Source: Opitutaceae bacterium (lineage in GTDB: Bacteria > Verrucomicrobiota > Verrucomicrobiia > Opitutales > Opitutaceae). From it: a stretch of 39,289 nucleotides of DNA. Position numbers and translations under genes: made by a program. This document shows positions 16,658 to 25,145 of this stretch, piece after piece (the first letter of the stretch is position 1; the number at the start of each line of letters is the position of its first letter). The stretch covers positions 1-39,289 of the forward strand of contig JAGYIG010000032.1 of NCBI GenBank assembly GCA_018402455.1, written 5' to 3'. The notes below the pieces were generated by a model. It did no database searches. It had not been told where the DNA came from and was given only the letters and a program-made list of their open reading frames with translations.

Positions 16658-17545
16658 TCATGCAATCCATTCATGCCGCAGGCTTCCTGCGGATCGACGC
16701 CGGGTCCACGGATCGTGCCTGCCCAAACCGGGCCTAGGCTTCGAGCGCCGCTTTGCGGGCGGCGGCGAGGCCGTGATTTTTTGCGCGTAGCTCCGGGCGG
16801 TGATCTCGAGCCAGTGGTGTCCGCGCTCCGCGGTGCCGGCTGGAGCGTCGCCCATGATTCCGCTGCGGGAAACATCCGCCGTGACCCACGCGAACGTCGC
16901 CGGCGCCGCTTCCGGACGCAGCTGACCCGAGGCCGCTGCGGGGTCCGGGTATTCGCTGACGGCCAGACTCATGTCGACATACTGCGGGGCGATGGCCTGC
17001 AGCCAGGCGGTTTCGGCGGTGTTGGCATGCATGCCCAGACTCCGCTCCTTTTCCGGCAGCCCGTAGTCCACGTCGGCTCGCAAAAAACCGGTGGCGAGAC
17101 CCAACTCGGCTTCAATTTCATGCAGCGTATAGATGAGCACATCGGTATTCCCACCGTGCGTGTTGAGGATGCTCAGCTGCCCGAATCCCCATTGGTGGAG
17201 CTGCCGCGCGATGACGATGAGTTGGCGACGCAGGGTGTCCTTCGAAATGATCAAGGTGCCGGGAAATCCGACGTGTTCGTTGCTTTTGCCAATGGTGATG
17301 GGCGGCGCGAAATAGCAGGGGGTTGCGGGGGACAAATGGGCGGCGATGCGCTCGGACCAGACCTGCCCCATCAGGGAGTCGACCGCCACCGGGAGGTGGG
17401 GACCGTGCTGCTCGATCGCCCCCGTGGCGACGATGACCGGCGCCCATGCTTTGTCGGGCAACGCCTTGATCTGATTCAAGGTGAGGCCGGGCAGGTAGCG
17501 CTGGCGATAGGAGGGGAAGGGGGCAGGCATCAGCGGTGCGGTCAT
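16658..17545 (-). CDS. Creatininase-family amidohydrolase (frame broken at its 3' end)
   Basis: The metal ligands of the creatininase fold are present: GAIEQHGPHLPVAVDSL (E45, H47, D56), NTHGGN (H130) and GMHANTAETA (H173, E178). Known members hydrolyse cyclic amides or formamides (creatinine, a formamidopyrimidine in FO/F420 and archaeal riboflavin synthesis, 3-dehydro-scyllo-inosose). The last 30 residues or so are proline/arginine-rich and unlike the family. Adding one base to the A-run at about 16780 gives AQKNHGLAAARKAALEA and a stop at 16734-16736, a much better end, so the true gene is probably 16734-17545. The start overlaps the stop of the degenerate sister gene as ATGA. No signal peptide; cytoplasmic. 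Confidence 0.88.
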   Translation of the reverse strand: MTAPLMPAPFPSYRQRYLPGLTLNQIKALPDKAWAPVIVATGAIEQHGPHLPVAVDSLMGQVWSERIAAHLSPATPCYFAPPITIGKSNEHVGFPGTLIISKDTLRRQLIVIARQLHQWGFGQLSILNTHGGNTDVLIYTLHEIEAELGLATGFLRADVDYGLPEKERSLGMHANTAETAWLQAIAPQYVDMSLAVSEYPDPAAASGQLRPEAAPATFAWVTADVSRSGIMGDAPAGTAERGHHWLEITARSYAQKITASPPPAKRRSKPRPGLGRHDPWTRRRSAGSLRHEWIA

Positions 17546-18276
17546 GACGAGAGGGCGGGTGGCGTGGCGGGGGGGATGCGACCGGCGTCAGGCAATGCCG
17601 GCCAGCGGTCGATTTCCGCGATGAGTTGGGCGAGGCGCTCGGCGATGGGCGCGACGATCTTCGGAGCGGCGATGGCGGCGGCGGTGACCGGCAAGGGATC
17701 AGGGATGGCGGAAGCCTCGGGCGCGCACCCGGTGAGGGCGGTGATCACGGTCTGCAACTCCCGACTTGGCGAACCCTCGCCGGGCGAAAAATCGAGCCCC
17801 AGCCCACTCAGGCTGATCCGAAACATTTGGAGCTGCCGGGAGATGCGCAGGTCGCGGGCGGCTGCGGCGGTCAGCTCCTCATTCCAGGGACTGGAATTGT
17901 AGAGCACGATCCGGCGGAAACCGGACGCGGCGATGGAGGCCGCCACTTCGTCGAGGCACTGGTGGACGGTAGGGGGATCCGTGGCGAAGGCGGTGGCGGG
18001 GCCCGGACCGAAGACGAACCGCAGCGGCGGAATCCCCAGCAGCCGGTGTGGAGCGGGCGGGTGCGCGGTGAGGGCCTGGCGCAGCACGTGCATGAGCACG
18101 AGTTCCTCGGCGTCAAGGGCGTGCCCCAAGCCCCAATCAGCCATTCCGGCCATGGGCACTACGACGAGGGCGGCTTCGGGGTTGGGCCAGCGGGAGAATT
18201 CAGGCCAACGATGCCACGGCCAAAACGAAGGATCGTGGACATCACAAAGCGGAGTCAGAGCGGGAGGTGAAGGCAT
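17542..18276 (-). CDS. Degenerate creatininase-like protein
   Basis: 244 residues. It follows the creatininase layout in its first half: VVVPMAGMADWGLGHALDAEEL takes the place of the E-Q-H-G-P-H-L-P...D segment, and LYNSSPWN takes the place of NTHGGN. The glutamate and histidine metal ligands are therefore missing, with only the aspartate kept. The distal third is alanine/proline-rich. It is translationally coupled (ATGA) to the intact creatininase. This pattern suggests a catalytically dead partner subunit or a repurposed binding protein, because creatininases form hexamers. The family assignment is by eye and moderately sure. Confidence 0.65.
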   Translation of the reverse strand: MPSPPALTPLCDVHDPSFWPWHRWPEFSRWPNPEAALVVVPMAGMADWGLGHALDAEELVLMHVLRQALTAHPPAPHRLLGIPPLRFVFGPGPATAFATDPPTVHQCLDEVAASIAASGFRRIVLYNSSPWNEELTAAAARDLRISRQLQMFRISLSGLGLDFSPGEGSPSRELQTVITALTGCAPEASAIPDPLPVTAAAIAAPKIVAPIAERLAQLIAEIDRWPALPDAGRIPPATPPALSS

Positions 18277-18379
18277 GGTGATTCGATCGCGACGCGGAGC
18301 ATCGCTCAGGCCAAAATCGTCACCGTCACCCCATTCCGGGCAACTCTGCTAAGAATTGCACAATTGTCCCGGCGGCCGT

Positions 18380-19363
18380 TCAGGGCCCGGCATAGGCCCG
18401 GGAGGAAGGCTCATCGGGTCCGGGGAAATCATCCGGCACCGGCACCGTCACCTGACCCGTCGCGGCCCATTCGGCGCCGCGGAGGAAGGTGGTGATGAAC
18501 CCGACGGATTCGAACGAGTAGTCGTCGTGCCCCAAAGTGGAGTGGAAGATGCGGCCCTCGCCGTAGGTCAGGGCCATGAGCATGGGCTCGTGGCGCCCGG
18601 ATCCCTTCTGCTCGGCATCCGCGTAGGCGGTGGCCAGAATGGTGAGGTTGAGGGCGGGGCCTCGCAGGCGATCGTAACACTCATCCTGCGTGTGCATCCA
18701 GACCGCAGGTATTCCCTGCATGATGGGATGGTCGGCGTCGCGGGTGGTGATCTGGAATTCGTGTTGCGGGCCGTGGCTGCCGCCCCGGCCGGGCGAGGGG
18801 TCCACGATGCGTTCCCCGGCGTCGTTGTAATAGACGTAGGGACCGCTGTTCTCGTTCCGTCCGCCCCAGCCGCCGAGACCGATCATTTCGTTGAAGGCCC
18901 GCCATTCGGGCCAGGAGTTGTTCGCGGCGTGCACCACGACCAGACCGCCTCCGGCGTTCATGTAGGCTTCGAGGGCGGCTTGGGTGGCGGCCGGCAAGGG
19001 GGCGGCCTTCCAACCGAAATTGGAGATGACGACATCGTAGTCGGCAAACTGGGGCGCGAAGTCAGGATCGGGTTGCGGTTCGGGCAAGTTCTCGGTCGGT
19101 GCCTGCGTGGTGAGGGGATAGGCTTCGATCCATTTCTCCGCCCGCCAGGTGTAGTGGCTGCGGGCGATATCCACGGTGAAGAGCCCGGTCTCCTCCAGGT
19201 AGCTTTTCATCATCATGGTCGATTTGGGCCACACGTCGTGGTTGTTTTGACCGTCGATGATCAAGGCGCGGAGTTCCGGCGCGGAGGTGGCTTTCTGACA
19301 GGCGGTGCCCAGCCCGATGACGATCAGGCCGAGGAGCAGCAGGGTGGGGCGGAGCAATTTCAT
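18380..19363 (-). CDS. ThuA-like domain lipoprotein
   Basis: 327 residues from the ATG at 19363, with a lipoprotein-type signal (LGLIVIGLGTAC, Cys22). The ThuA/glutamine-amidotransferase-like fold is visible: ALIIDGQNNHDVWP, YDVVISNFGWKAAPLP, the strand-turn GGGLVVVHAANNSWPEW, DHPIMQGIP and the end EGRIFHSTLGHDDYSFESVGFITTFLRGAEWAATG. Planctomycetes and Verrucomicrobiota encode many such exported proteins near sugar or polyol catabolism genes; the reaction is mostly undefined. It sits between SBP E and the creatininase pair on the same strand. Membrane anchorage places it in the periplasm with the binding proteins. Confidence 0.85.
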   Translation of the reverse strand: MKLLRPTLLLLGLIVIGLGTACQKATSAPELRALIIDGQNNHDVWPKSTMMMKSYLEETGLFTVDIARSHYTWRAEKWIEAYPLTTQAPTENLPEPQPDPDFAPQFADYDVVISNFGWKAAPLPAATQAALEAYMNAGGGLVVVHAANNSWPEWRAFNEMIGLGGWGGRNENSGPYVYYNDAGERIVDPSPGRGGSHGPQHEFQITTRDADHPIMQGIPAVWMHTQDECYDRLRGPALNLTILATAYADAEQKGSGRHEPMLMALTYGEGRIFHSTLGHDDYSFESVGFITTFLRGAEWAATGQVTVPVPDDFPGPDEPSSRAYAGP

Positions 19364-19428
19364 AAGAGCCCCCAATCAAAGGCCCGTGGGGGGGCGGTGC
19401 AATCCCTCCGCATAGGACCGTCCGCTGT

Positions 19429-20430
19429 TTACGGCAGGAAGGCCGTGGTCATGACATCATCGGCGGTGAGCTTGCCGGCCGGGGCCAGGATGCCCAATTC
19501 CTCCAGTTGCTGGATCTGAGTGGCCATCCGGGCGGGCTCGAGTTGACCGATTTTGGCCGGGCCACCATCCGCCCCGCGACCGATGACGAGGCGCTCGTCG
19601 ATGATCATCTGGCGGGAATAGGCGAGGAAGGCGTCGGTATTGTTCGAGTTTTCCGCCTTCATCAGCGCATGGGCCGCGGAGGGATCCCCCTGCAGATAGT
19701 TTTTCCAGCCCTGCAGATACGCGGCGAGGAAGGCCCGGGTGGCGACCGGATGCGCGGCGATCCAATCCTCATTGGCAATCAGGGTGACATAGGAATCGAA
19801 CCCGGCATCCCAAGCATACAGGAATTTGGGTTTTTGCCCGCCGCCCTGTTCGATGAAAAAGGGCTCGGCGATGTAAAATCCCTGTTGGATGAAGCTCGGG
19901 TCGGCGATGAAATTGGCGACCGAGAAATTGAAGGGGATGAGTGGGAAATCGATGTCGTATTTGTTCTTCAAATACGGCAGGAAGGCCCACTCCGGGCGCG
20001 CCATGATGGCTTGACCGTCGAGCTCCTCGAAGCGGGTGATGGGGTTGTCCGCATGCAGCATCAAGACCGACGGATTCTGCTGGAACACGGCGGCGACCTG
20101 GGTGAGGGGCAGCCCTTCGTTGATGGCGAGAATGGTGTTGGTGCTGTCGGCCTGGGCAAACTGCACCTGGCCCGCCGCGGCTTTTTGGGTGGCGAAGGCA
20201 TTGGGCCCCCCTTGGATCAGGGTCACGTCGAGTCCCGCTTCGACGAACAAGCCATCGGCCACGGCTTGGTAAAATCCGCCGTGTTCGGGTTCCGCCACCC
20301 AATCCAGCTGCACCGTGATGGGGGTCAGGCCTTCGGTGGTGGCGTCCGGAGAGGGGGTTCCCCGACCGCAACCGGTCAGGCAAAGCACAATTCCCCAGCA
20401 GACAGCGGTGACTCCGATTAACGACTTCAT
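19429..20430 (-). CDS. NMT1/THI5-like ABC substrate-binding lipoprotein (SBP E)
   Basis: 333 residues from the ATG at 20430, preceded by a GAGGG ribosome-binding site about five bases upstream; the open frame further upstream is not used. The lipobox is LTGC (Cys21). The signature is QLDWVAEPEHGGFYQAV, followed by GGPNAFATQK, FAQADSTN and QGFYIAEPF. It is a close paralogue of SBP A, sharing long blocks such as MARPEWAFLPYL and YSRQMIIDERLVIGR. It lies 256 bp downstream of TonB2, so it may have its own promoter, and it is upstream of the ThuA and creatininase genes. It probably feeds permease 2 or permease 1. The ligand is unknown. Confidence 0.9.
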   Translation of the reverse strand: MKSLIGVTAVCWGIVLCLTGCGRGTPSPDATTEGLTPITVQLDWVAEPEHGGFYQAVADGLFVEAGLDVTLIQGGPNAFATQKAAAGQVQFAQADSTNTILAINEGLPLTQVAAVFQQNPSVLMLHADNPITRFEELDGQAIMARPEWAFLPYLKNKYDIDFPLIPFNFSVANFIADPSFIQQGFYIAEPFFIEQGGGQKPKFLYAWDAGFDSYVTLIANEDWIAAHPVATRAFLAAYLQGWKNYLQGDPSAAHALMKAENSNNTDAFLAYSRQMIIDERLVIGRGADGGPAKIGQLEPARMATQIQQLEELGILAPAGKLTADDVMTTAFLP

Positions 20431-20686
20431 AGTGCCCTCAATTGGGAGTTTTCTTCCCGGACATGGCAAACCGCCAACGCGTTTATTCGGAGGGATGCCG
20501 ACAAGGACCACCAGCGGGACCAGGTCAGCGGAACCGGGGATAGGGGCGACCGCGCCGCCGTTCGGGCCCTCAAAAAAACCTGACTTTTGACTGGTCGATT
20601 GACCCCGCTACACCCGCAAAGGGGCCCCCTTTAACGCGCTCAATTATGGCCTTCCCCCGGTTGGTTGGGGCTCAAGTTGCCCTGCG
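20431..20686. other. Intergenic stretch between TonB2 and SBP E
   Basis: 256 bp in the minus-strand operon. It contains a palindrome AAAGGGGCCCCCTTT (20618-20632) 55-70 bp past the TonB2 stop, a GGTC-N4-GACC dyad (about 20593-20604) and a run of seven T on the minus strand (20573-20579). These could mark partial termination after TonB2 and a separate start for SBP E. No consensus promoter was recognised. Confidence 0.35.
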
Positions 20687-23242
20687 CTAGAGGCGGCGGG
20701 AGATCACCAACTTGGCGTGGGGCCCCGGGGCCTTGGTGAGGAGTGTGTTGGCTCCGAAGACGGGTTCAGCGCCCGTGAAAACCGGGGCGTCGGTGAGGTT
20801 GAATCCCTGTAGGTCGATCGTCCACCGCTCGCTCCGCCAGGAAACCGACGCGTCGAAGTTCGTGGTGGCCGGCAGTCGCAGGGTGCGATCAAAGTTGTGC
20901 CAATAGGCGTCACTCCAGCGGATCCCGGCAGTCAGGCTGAACCCGGCCGGCAAACCGACGTAAGCGTGGAGCTTGATCTGATCTTGAGGCGCCCCCGGAT
21001 ATTCTAAATCAGGGTTGGAGGCGGGACGGGAGTAGGGAGCCCGATCGGCGGGGGACGCAATCCCGCTGAACGGACTGTTCAATTGCCCGGCGTAGAGTGC
21101 CCACTGTTGTTCGGTGAGCGGGATGGAGCGGAAGTTCAGCGGGGTGTTGCGGTAAACCGCCTGGCGTCCAACTGAGCCGATCAGGGCAAACTGCTCGGTG
21201 GGGGCGTAGGTGATCTCGAATTCAAGGCCCTCGCCCTCTAGTTCCTCGGCCGCGTTATCCCGGACGTTGAAAGCGGTCTGCTCCCATTGATACGCGGCCA
21301 CCGAGGCGAACAGGGTGGCGTCGAGCAGCTCGGCTTTCAGGCCCATTTCATCCAGTCGGTTTTCGGCGAAGTTGCTGCGGCCGATGATGGCTCCGCCGTC
21401 CAACGGATCGATGGAGGTGCCGCGCTGGAGGGTGGCGTAGGCCCGCAGGGAAGGGGCGATCCGCCAGACCGGACTGAAGCTGAAACTCGCAAAGTCCTTT
21501 TCGCCTGAGATGGGATTCCGCCGGGGATCGTCGACCGGCACCCGATCCACGCCGCGAGGATACCGGGTTTCATAGGGGGCATGGGAAACCAGCAACGAGG
21601 TGTGGGTGGTGAGTTGCTCGTGGAAGCGGTTTTCCACGAAGGCGAAAGCGCTCAGCAGCCAGAGAGTCGATTCGGCATTGGCCCCGCCTTGGGCGGTCGG
21701 CGACCAGAAATTCACCCCGTCCGGGTCCGTTTGGTCTCCGACCGGGATCACGGAGTTGCCGGAAACCCCGGGGCGCGACAGATCACGGCGGCTGAAGGGC
21801 TCGTCAAAAAAGTCCTGCCGAGTTTTGGCGGCCGAGCGCCTGGCCGAGATGCCCACGGTGATGTCGGATTGCCCAAAATCGAACGACTGACGGTAGCTGC
21901 CCTTGGCCTCCATCACGAGTTGATTGGTGTTGGTCGCGTAGCCGTAGGTGGAACTCTTGTCGGTCCTGACATAATCGAGCAGGAACCGCGCGGAGGCGCT
22001 GGCTCCGGAATCCCGGCGGGAGATCAGGTCGGCGAAGTAGAGCAGGTTTTCGGCATCGGCGAAGTCGTCATCGGAGGCCAGCACCGTGCCGCGGGAGATG
22101 GGGACGGTGAAAACGCTCCCACCGGCCGCGAAGTAAGCCGGGGTGTATTGGTAGCCACTCGTGGTCGGCGTGATGGTGGCGAGATCGGCGGCGCTGATCC
22201 CCGCGTAGGCGATCGCTCGCTGGGCGGGGTCGGCGAGGTTAAGCATGGCGTCGCGTTGCGCGGCTGACAAAAACCCGTTGGCCATGCCCACTTCGACCAC
22301 CGCGGCGGGCACCACCAGCGCCGGGTTTTGGTTGAGCAGGTAGCGATTGGCGCGCCCCGACCAGGCGTTGGAGGCGATGCTGATGGGTTCGCCGATCACG
22401 TATTCGTTTTGATCGATGAGGCGCTGGGTCGGCCGATTCCAGCCGGCATTCTCGTTGGACTTGAAGCTAAACGCTTCGGCCCCGGTGAACAGGGTGGTGG
22501 CCGGCGAGAGGCGCACTTTGATCGAGCCGTATAGCGAAACGAAGTCGTTGCGCACCCGTTCGTAGGCCGAGCCGGCGTATTGACCGGTCACCGACAGGCG
22601 ATAGGCCGCGGGACGCTCGCCCCACATGAAGGGAGCGCCGGTATCAAGCTGCAGGCGATAGTCTGCATCGGTGCCGATTTCGGCGGTGACCACTGAGCGA
22701 GCCTGATCGAAGAAGGGGGACTTGGGTAGGAGGTTGGTGTAGCCACCGGCTTGGCTCACCCCGAAATGCGCGGGCGCGGGGCCTTTGACGACATCCATGG
22801 CCTCGACCGAACCAAAGGACAGGGGCATCTCATTGCGCTGAAAGGCCCGCTGAATCCCCTGAAAAAAAACCCCGCCCTGCGCGCCGCGGAGGATGGGTGT
22901 GCCCGGGACGCCGTAGTAATTGCGCTGCTGGGTGCCCGCGCCGATGCGGCCAAGATCACCGAAATCCTGGATGTCGAATTGGGCCATCAGCGCCGGCGTG
23001 AGCACCGTCAGCGCCCGCGGAATGTCCAGCACGGCCATCTCGCCAAAGACGGAGGAACTCGGTCGGGAGGAGGGTAATATATCCCCGGAGTCCGCCAGAG
23101 CGGTTTCGGTGGCGATGAATTCCTCCAGCTCCATGATGGGCTCCGCCAGCGGCGGACGCGATTGGGCGGACAAATGGCTTCCGGCCGCCAGCGCGAGGCT
23201 GGAGGCACCGAAAAGAAAAGGACGAAACGAAACACTGAACAT
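20687..23242 (-). CDS. TonB-dependent outer-membrane receptor (TonB2)
   Basis: 851 residues from the ATG at 23242, giving a Sec signal (FGASSLALAAGSHLSAQ); the open frame continues upstream to a GTG at 23356 but that part looks like a leader. A TonB-box-like MELEEFIAT follows. The plug has PRALTVLTPALM, VPGTPILRGAQGG, RNEMPLSFGSVEAMDVVKGPAPAHFG and GGYTNLLPK. The barrel ends normally at KLVISRRL. It is paralogous to TonB1 over its whole length. It is located between SBP F and SBP E in the long minus-strand unit, an unusual intimate placement that couples outer-membrane and inner-membrane uptake of probably the same ligand. Confidence 0.92.
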   Translation of the reverse strand: MFSVSFRPFLFGASSLALAAGSHLSAQSRPPLAEPIMELEEFIATETALADSGDILPSSRPSSSVFGEMAVLDIPRALTVLTPALMAQFDIQDFGDLGRIGAGTQQRNYYGVPGTPILRGAQGGVFFQGIQRAFQRNEMPLSFGSVEAMDVVKGPAPAHFGVSQAGGYTNLLPKSPFFDQARSVVTAEIGTDADYRLQLDTGAPFMWGERPAAYRLSVTGQYAGSAYERVRNDFVSLYGSIKVRLSPATTLFTGAEAFSFKSNENAGWNRPTQRLIDQNEYVIGEPISIASNAWSGRANRYLLNQNPALVVPAAVVEVGMANGFLSAAQRDAMLNLADPAQRAIAYAGISAADLATITPTTSGYQYTPAYFAAGGSVFTVPISRGTVLASDDDFADAENLLYFADLISRRDSGASASARFLLDYVRTDKSSTYGYATNTNQLVMEAKGSYRQSFDFGQSDITVGISARRSAAKTRQDFFDEPFSRRDLSRPGVSGNSVIPVGDQTDPDGVNFWSPTAQGGANAESTLWLLSAFAFVENRFHEQLTTHTSLLVSHAPYETRYPRGVDRVPVDDPRRNPISGEKDFASFSFSPVWRIAPSLRAYATLQRGTSIDPLDGGAIIGRSNFAENRLDEMGLKAELLDATLFASVAAYQWEQTAFNVRDNAAEELEGEGLEFEITYAPTEQFALIGSVGRQAVYRNTPLNFRSIPLTEQQWALYAGQLNSPFSGIASPADRAPYSRPASNPDLEYPGAPQDQIKLHAYVGLPAGFSLTAGIRWSDAYWHNFDRTLRLPATTNFDASVSWRSERWTIDLQGFNLTDAPVFTGAEPVFGANTLLTKAPGPHAKLVISRRL

Positions 23243-23352
23243 GGTAAGGCGGATGGGTCTGGGGGCAGCAGGCAAGCTGCTCCAAAACCAACCCAGAACA
23301 GACCGGGACCTTGAATGCGAGTCGCCAGCGCATATTTTCGGTAAATCGACCG

Positions 23353-24387
23353 TCACTCCAAAATCTCGAGGGAGGATTCGCCTCGGGGGGCCTCCGGGGG
23401 CAGAAACGTCAGGTCGGCATACGCCTCGAGTGGGAGCGGCTCCGGCAGGACGCCGAGCTGGTGCAACAAATCGGCATGTTCGCGCAGTCGCGCGGGATCG
23501 AGTTGGCCGTAGCGGGAGGGGCCCGGGGGTCGTCCCGCCACGAAGTGGCGTTGCTTCAGTTCGGCATGGGAAAAGGCCATCTGCGCGGGCGTCATATGGT
23601 CGTTTTCGAGCGCGATGCGGCGATGGGCCGGGGCCGGGTCCCCCTCCACATAGTCAATCCACCCCCGGATCGAAGCCGCCACAAACGCCCGCACGATTTC
23701 GGGGTGGGCCTCGGCAAAAGGCCGATGCGCCACCATCACCCGATAGGGGTCATAGCCGGCGTCTGCCAACAGGAGCGTCTTGACGGCTACTCCGGCCTCG
23801 CGCAGCCGGAACGGCTCATCGATCACAAAGCAGGCTTGAATCAAGCCGGGATCGGCGATGAAGCGGGCCAATCCAAAACTCATGGGCTGCAGGTCAAATG
23901 CGATACCGTAGCGTTTTTGCAGATACGGAATCCAGGCTGCGCCCGGGTAGGCCATGACCGACTGGCCGTCGAGATCGGCGAAGGTGTTGACGGGATTCTC
24001 GGCGTGGAGCACCAGCGCCTGGGGGTCGTGTTGCATCAAGGCAGCGACGATGAGCACCGGAAGTTCCTGCGCGGCGGCCAGCATCATGTCGTCGGAGCGG
24101 CCCATCGAAAACGGGACCTGACCGGAGGCGACTTTCTGGGTCGGCCGTCCACCGGGTCCGCCGGGGAGGATTTCGACCTCGAGCCCGGCTGCCGCATAAA
24201 ACCCCCGCTCGGCGGCCTGAAAAAATCCCCCGTGGGCCGGCTCGGGAAACCAATCGAGCTGGAGTTGGACGGGGGTGAGCCCGGTCGCGGGAGGCCCATC
24301 GGGAGCCGGTTTCTTTTGACAGGCGGTTCCGAGGAGGAGCCCGCTGCCGAGGATTAGTGATCCGATTTGTCGTAAGCGTCGTGCCAT
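23353..24387 (-). CDS. NMT1/THI5-like ABC substrate-binding lipoprotein (SBP F)
   Basis: 344 residues from the ATG at 24387, which overlaps the 3' end of permease 2 by 34 bp. The signal is lipoprotein-like (SGLLLGTAC, Cys23), with a slightly unusual lipobox. The signature is QLDWFPEPAHGGFFQAA, followed by GGPGGRPTQK, FSMGRSDDMM and CFVIDEPFRL. It shares FSMGRSDD, MQHDPQAL and FVAASI.GW with SBP C, so the pairs C/F and A/E descend from separate ancestors. It is the binding protein physically coupled to permease 2/ATPase 2 and lies directly upstream of TonB2. The ligand is unknown. Confidence 0.9.
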   Translation of the reverse strand: MARRLRQIGSLILGSGLLLGTACQKKPAPDGPPATGLTPVQLQLDWFPEPAHGGFFQAAERGFYAAAGLEVEILPGGPGGRPTQKVASGQVPFSMGRSDDMMLAAAQELPVLIVAALMQHDPQALVLHAENPVNTFADLDGQSVMAYPGAAWIPYLQKRYGIAFDLQPMSFGLARFIADPGLIQACFVIDEPFRLREAGVAVKTLLLADAGYDPYRVMVAHRPFAEAHPEIVRAFVAASIRGWIDYVEGDPAPAHRRIALENDHMTPAQMAFSHAELKQRHFVAGRPPGPSRYGQLDPARLREHADLLHQLGVLPEPLPLEAYADLTFLPPEAPRGESSLEILE

Positions 24388-25145
24388 TGGTGCAGACTTA
24401 ACCAACTGAGGCCGGAAACCGTGGCGACAAACACAAATCCCAGCATACAGCCCGAAAGCACCGTCGCGAAGAGCGCCGCCATTTTGAATTGGGCGCCGTA
24501 GATGAGCGTGAGGAAGCCCAGGCCACCGCCGTGCCCCCCGGAACTTCCCGCGGAGAAATCGCCCACGATGGCGCCGATGGGAGCCAGGGTGCCGGCAATT
24601 CTGAGACCGGTGAAAAAGTAGGGCAGGGCCGCCGGAACCCGCAGCCGCACGATCTCCTGCCACTTGGTGGCGCGGTAGAGGTGGAAGAGCTCGACCAGTT
24701 TCCGGTCGGTCGAGATCAAGCCCTGCGTGGTGTTCACCACCAGGGGAAAGAAGCAGATCAGGAACGTGATGATGGTGACGGAGGGCAGTCCGGCCCCCAC
24801 CCAGAGCACCAGCACCGGCGCGATGACGATCACCGGCATCATCTGCATCATCATCAGATAGGGATACAGCGCGGAGCGGATCAGATTGCTGACGGAGAGC
24901 AACAATGCCATCGAGCCCGACACCAGCACCGCGAGGGCAAAACCCAACAGCGCCCCGATGGCCGTGTTGCGCGAGGCGAGCAGCAACTCATCGGCGTGGA
25001 CGGCAAAGGCCTGCAGCACCGCATGCGGTGGTGGCAGCATGAACACCCGACTGGGGGAGATCACCTCCCGCACCCCATACCACAGGCCGATGAAGGCGAT
25101 GCCGGCAATCACCGCCGGAATGACCGGAATGCGGCGCCGGCTCAT
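24354..25145 (-). CDS. ABC transporter permease, ThiX/SsuC/TauC type (permease 2)
   Basis: 263 residues, the same length as permease 1 and alignable throughout without gaps that matter. Six or so hydrophobic segments are seen, and the EAA loop KWQEIVRLRVPAALPYFFTGLRI sits at about 161-183. The start overlaps the ATPase 2 stop as ATGA and the end overlaps the SBP F start. It forms the inner-membrane channel of the second importer. Confidence 0.92.
   Translation of the reverse strand: MSRRRIPVIPAVIAGIAFIGLWYGVREVISPSRVFMLPPPHAVLQAFAVHADELLLASRNTAIGALLGFALAVLVSGSMALLLSVSNLIRSALYPYLMMMQMMPVIVIAPVLVLWVGAGLPSVTIITFLICFFPLVVNTTQGLISTDRKLVELFHLYRATKWQEIVRLRVPAALPYFFTGLRIAGTLAPIGAIVGDFSAGSSGGHGGGLGFLTLIYGAQFKMAALFATVLSGCMLGFVFVATVSGLSWLSLHQWHDAYDKSDH

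Noticed and set aside
16574..17902. 442-codon open frame on the plus strand
   Set aside because: Antisense to the creatininase pair; composition is low-complexity Gly/Arg.
18356..19519. 387-codon open frame on the plus strand
   Set aside because: Antisense to the ThuA-like gene.
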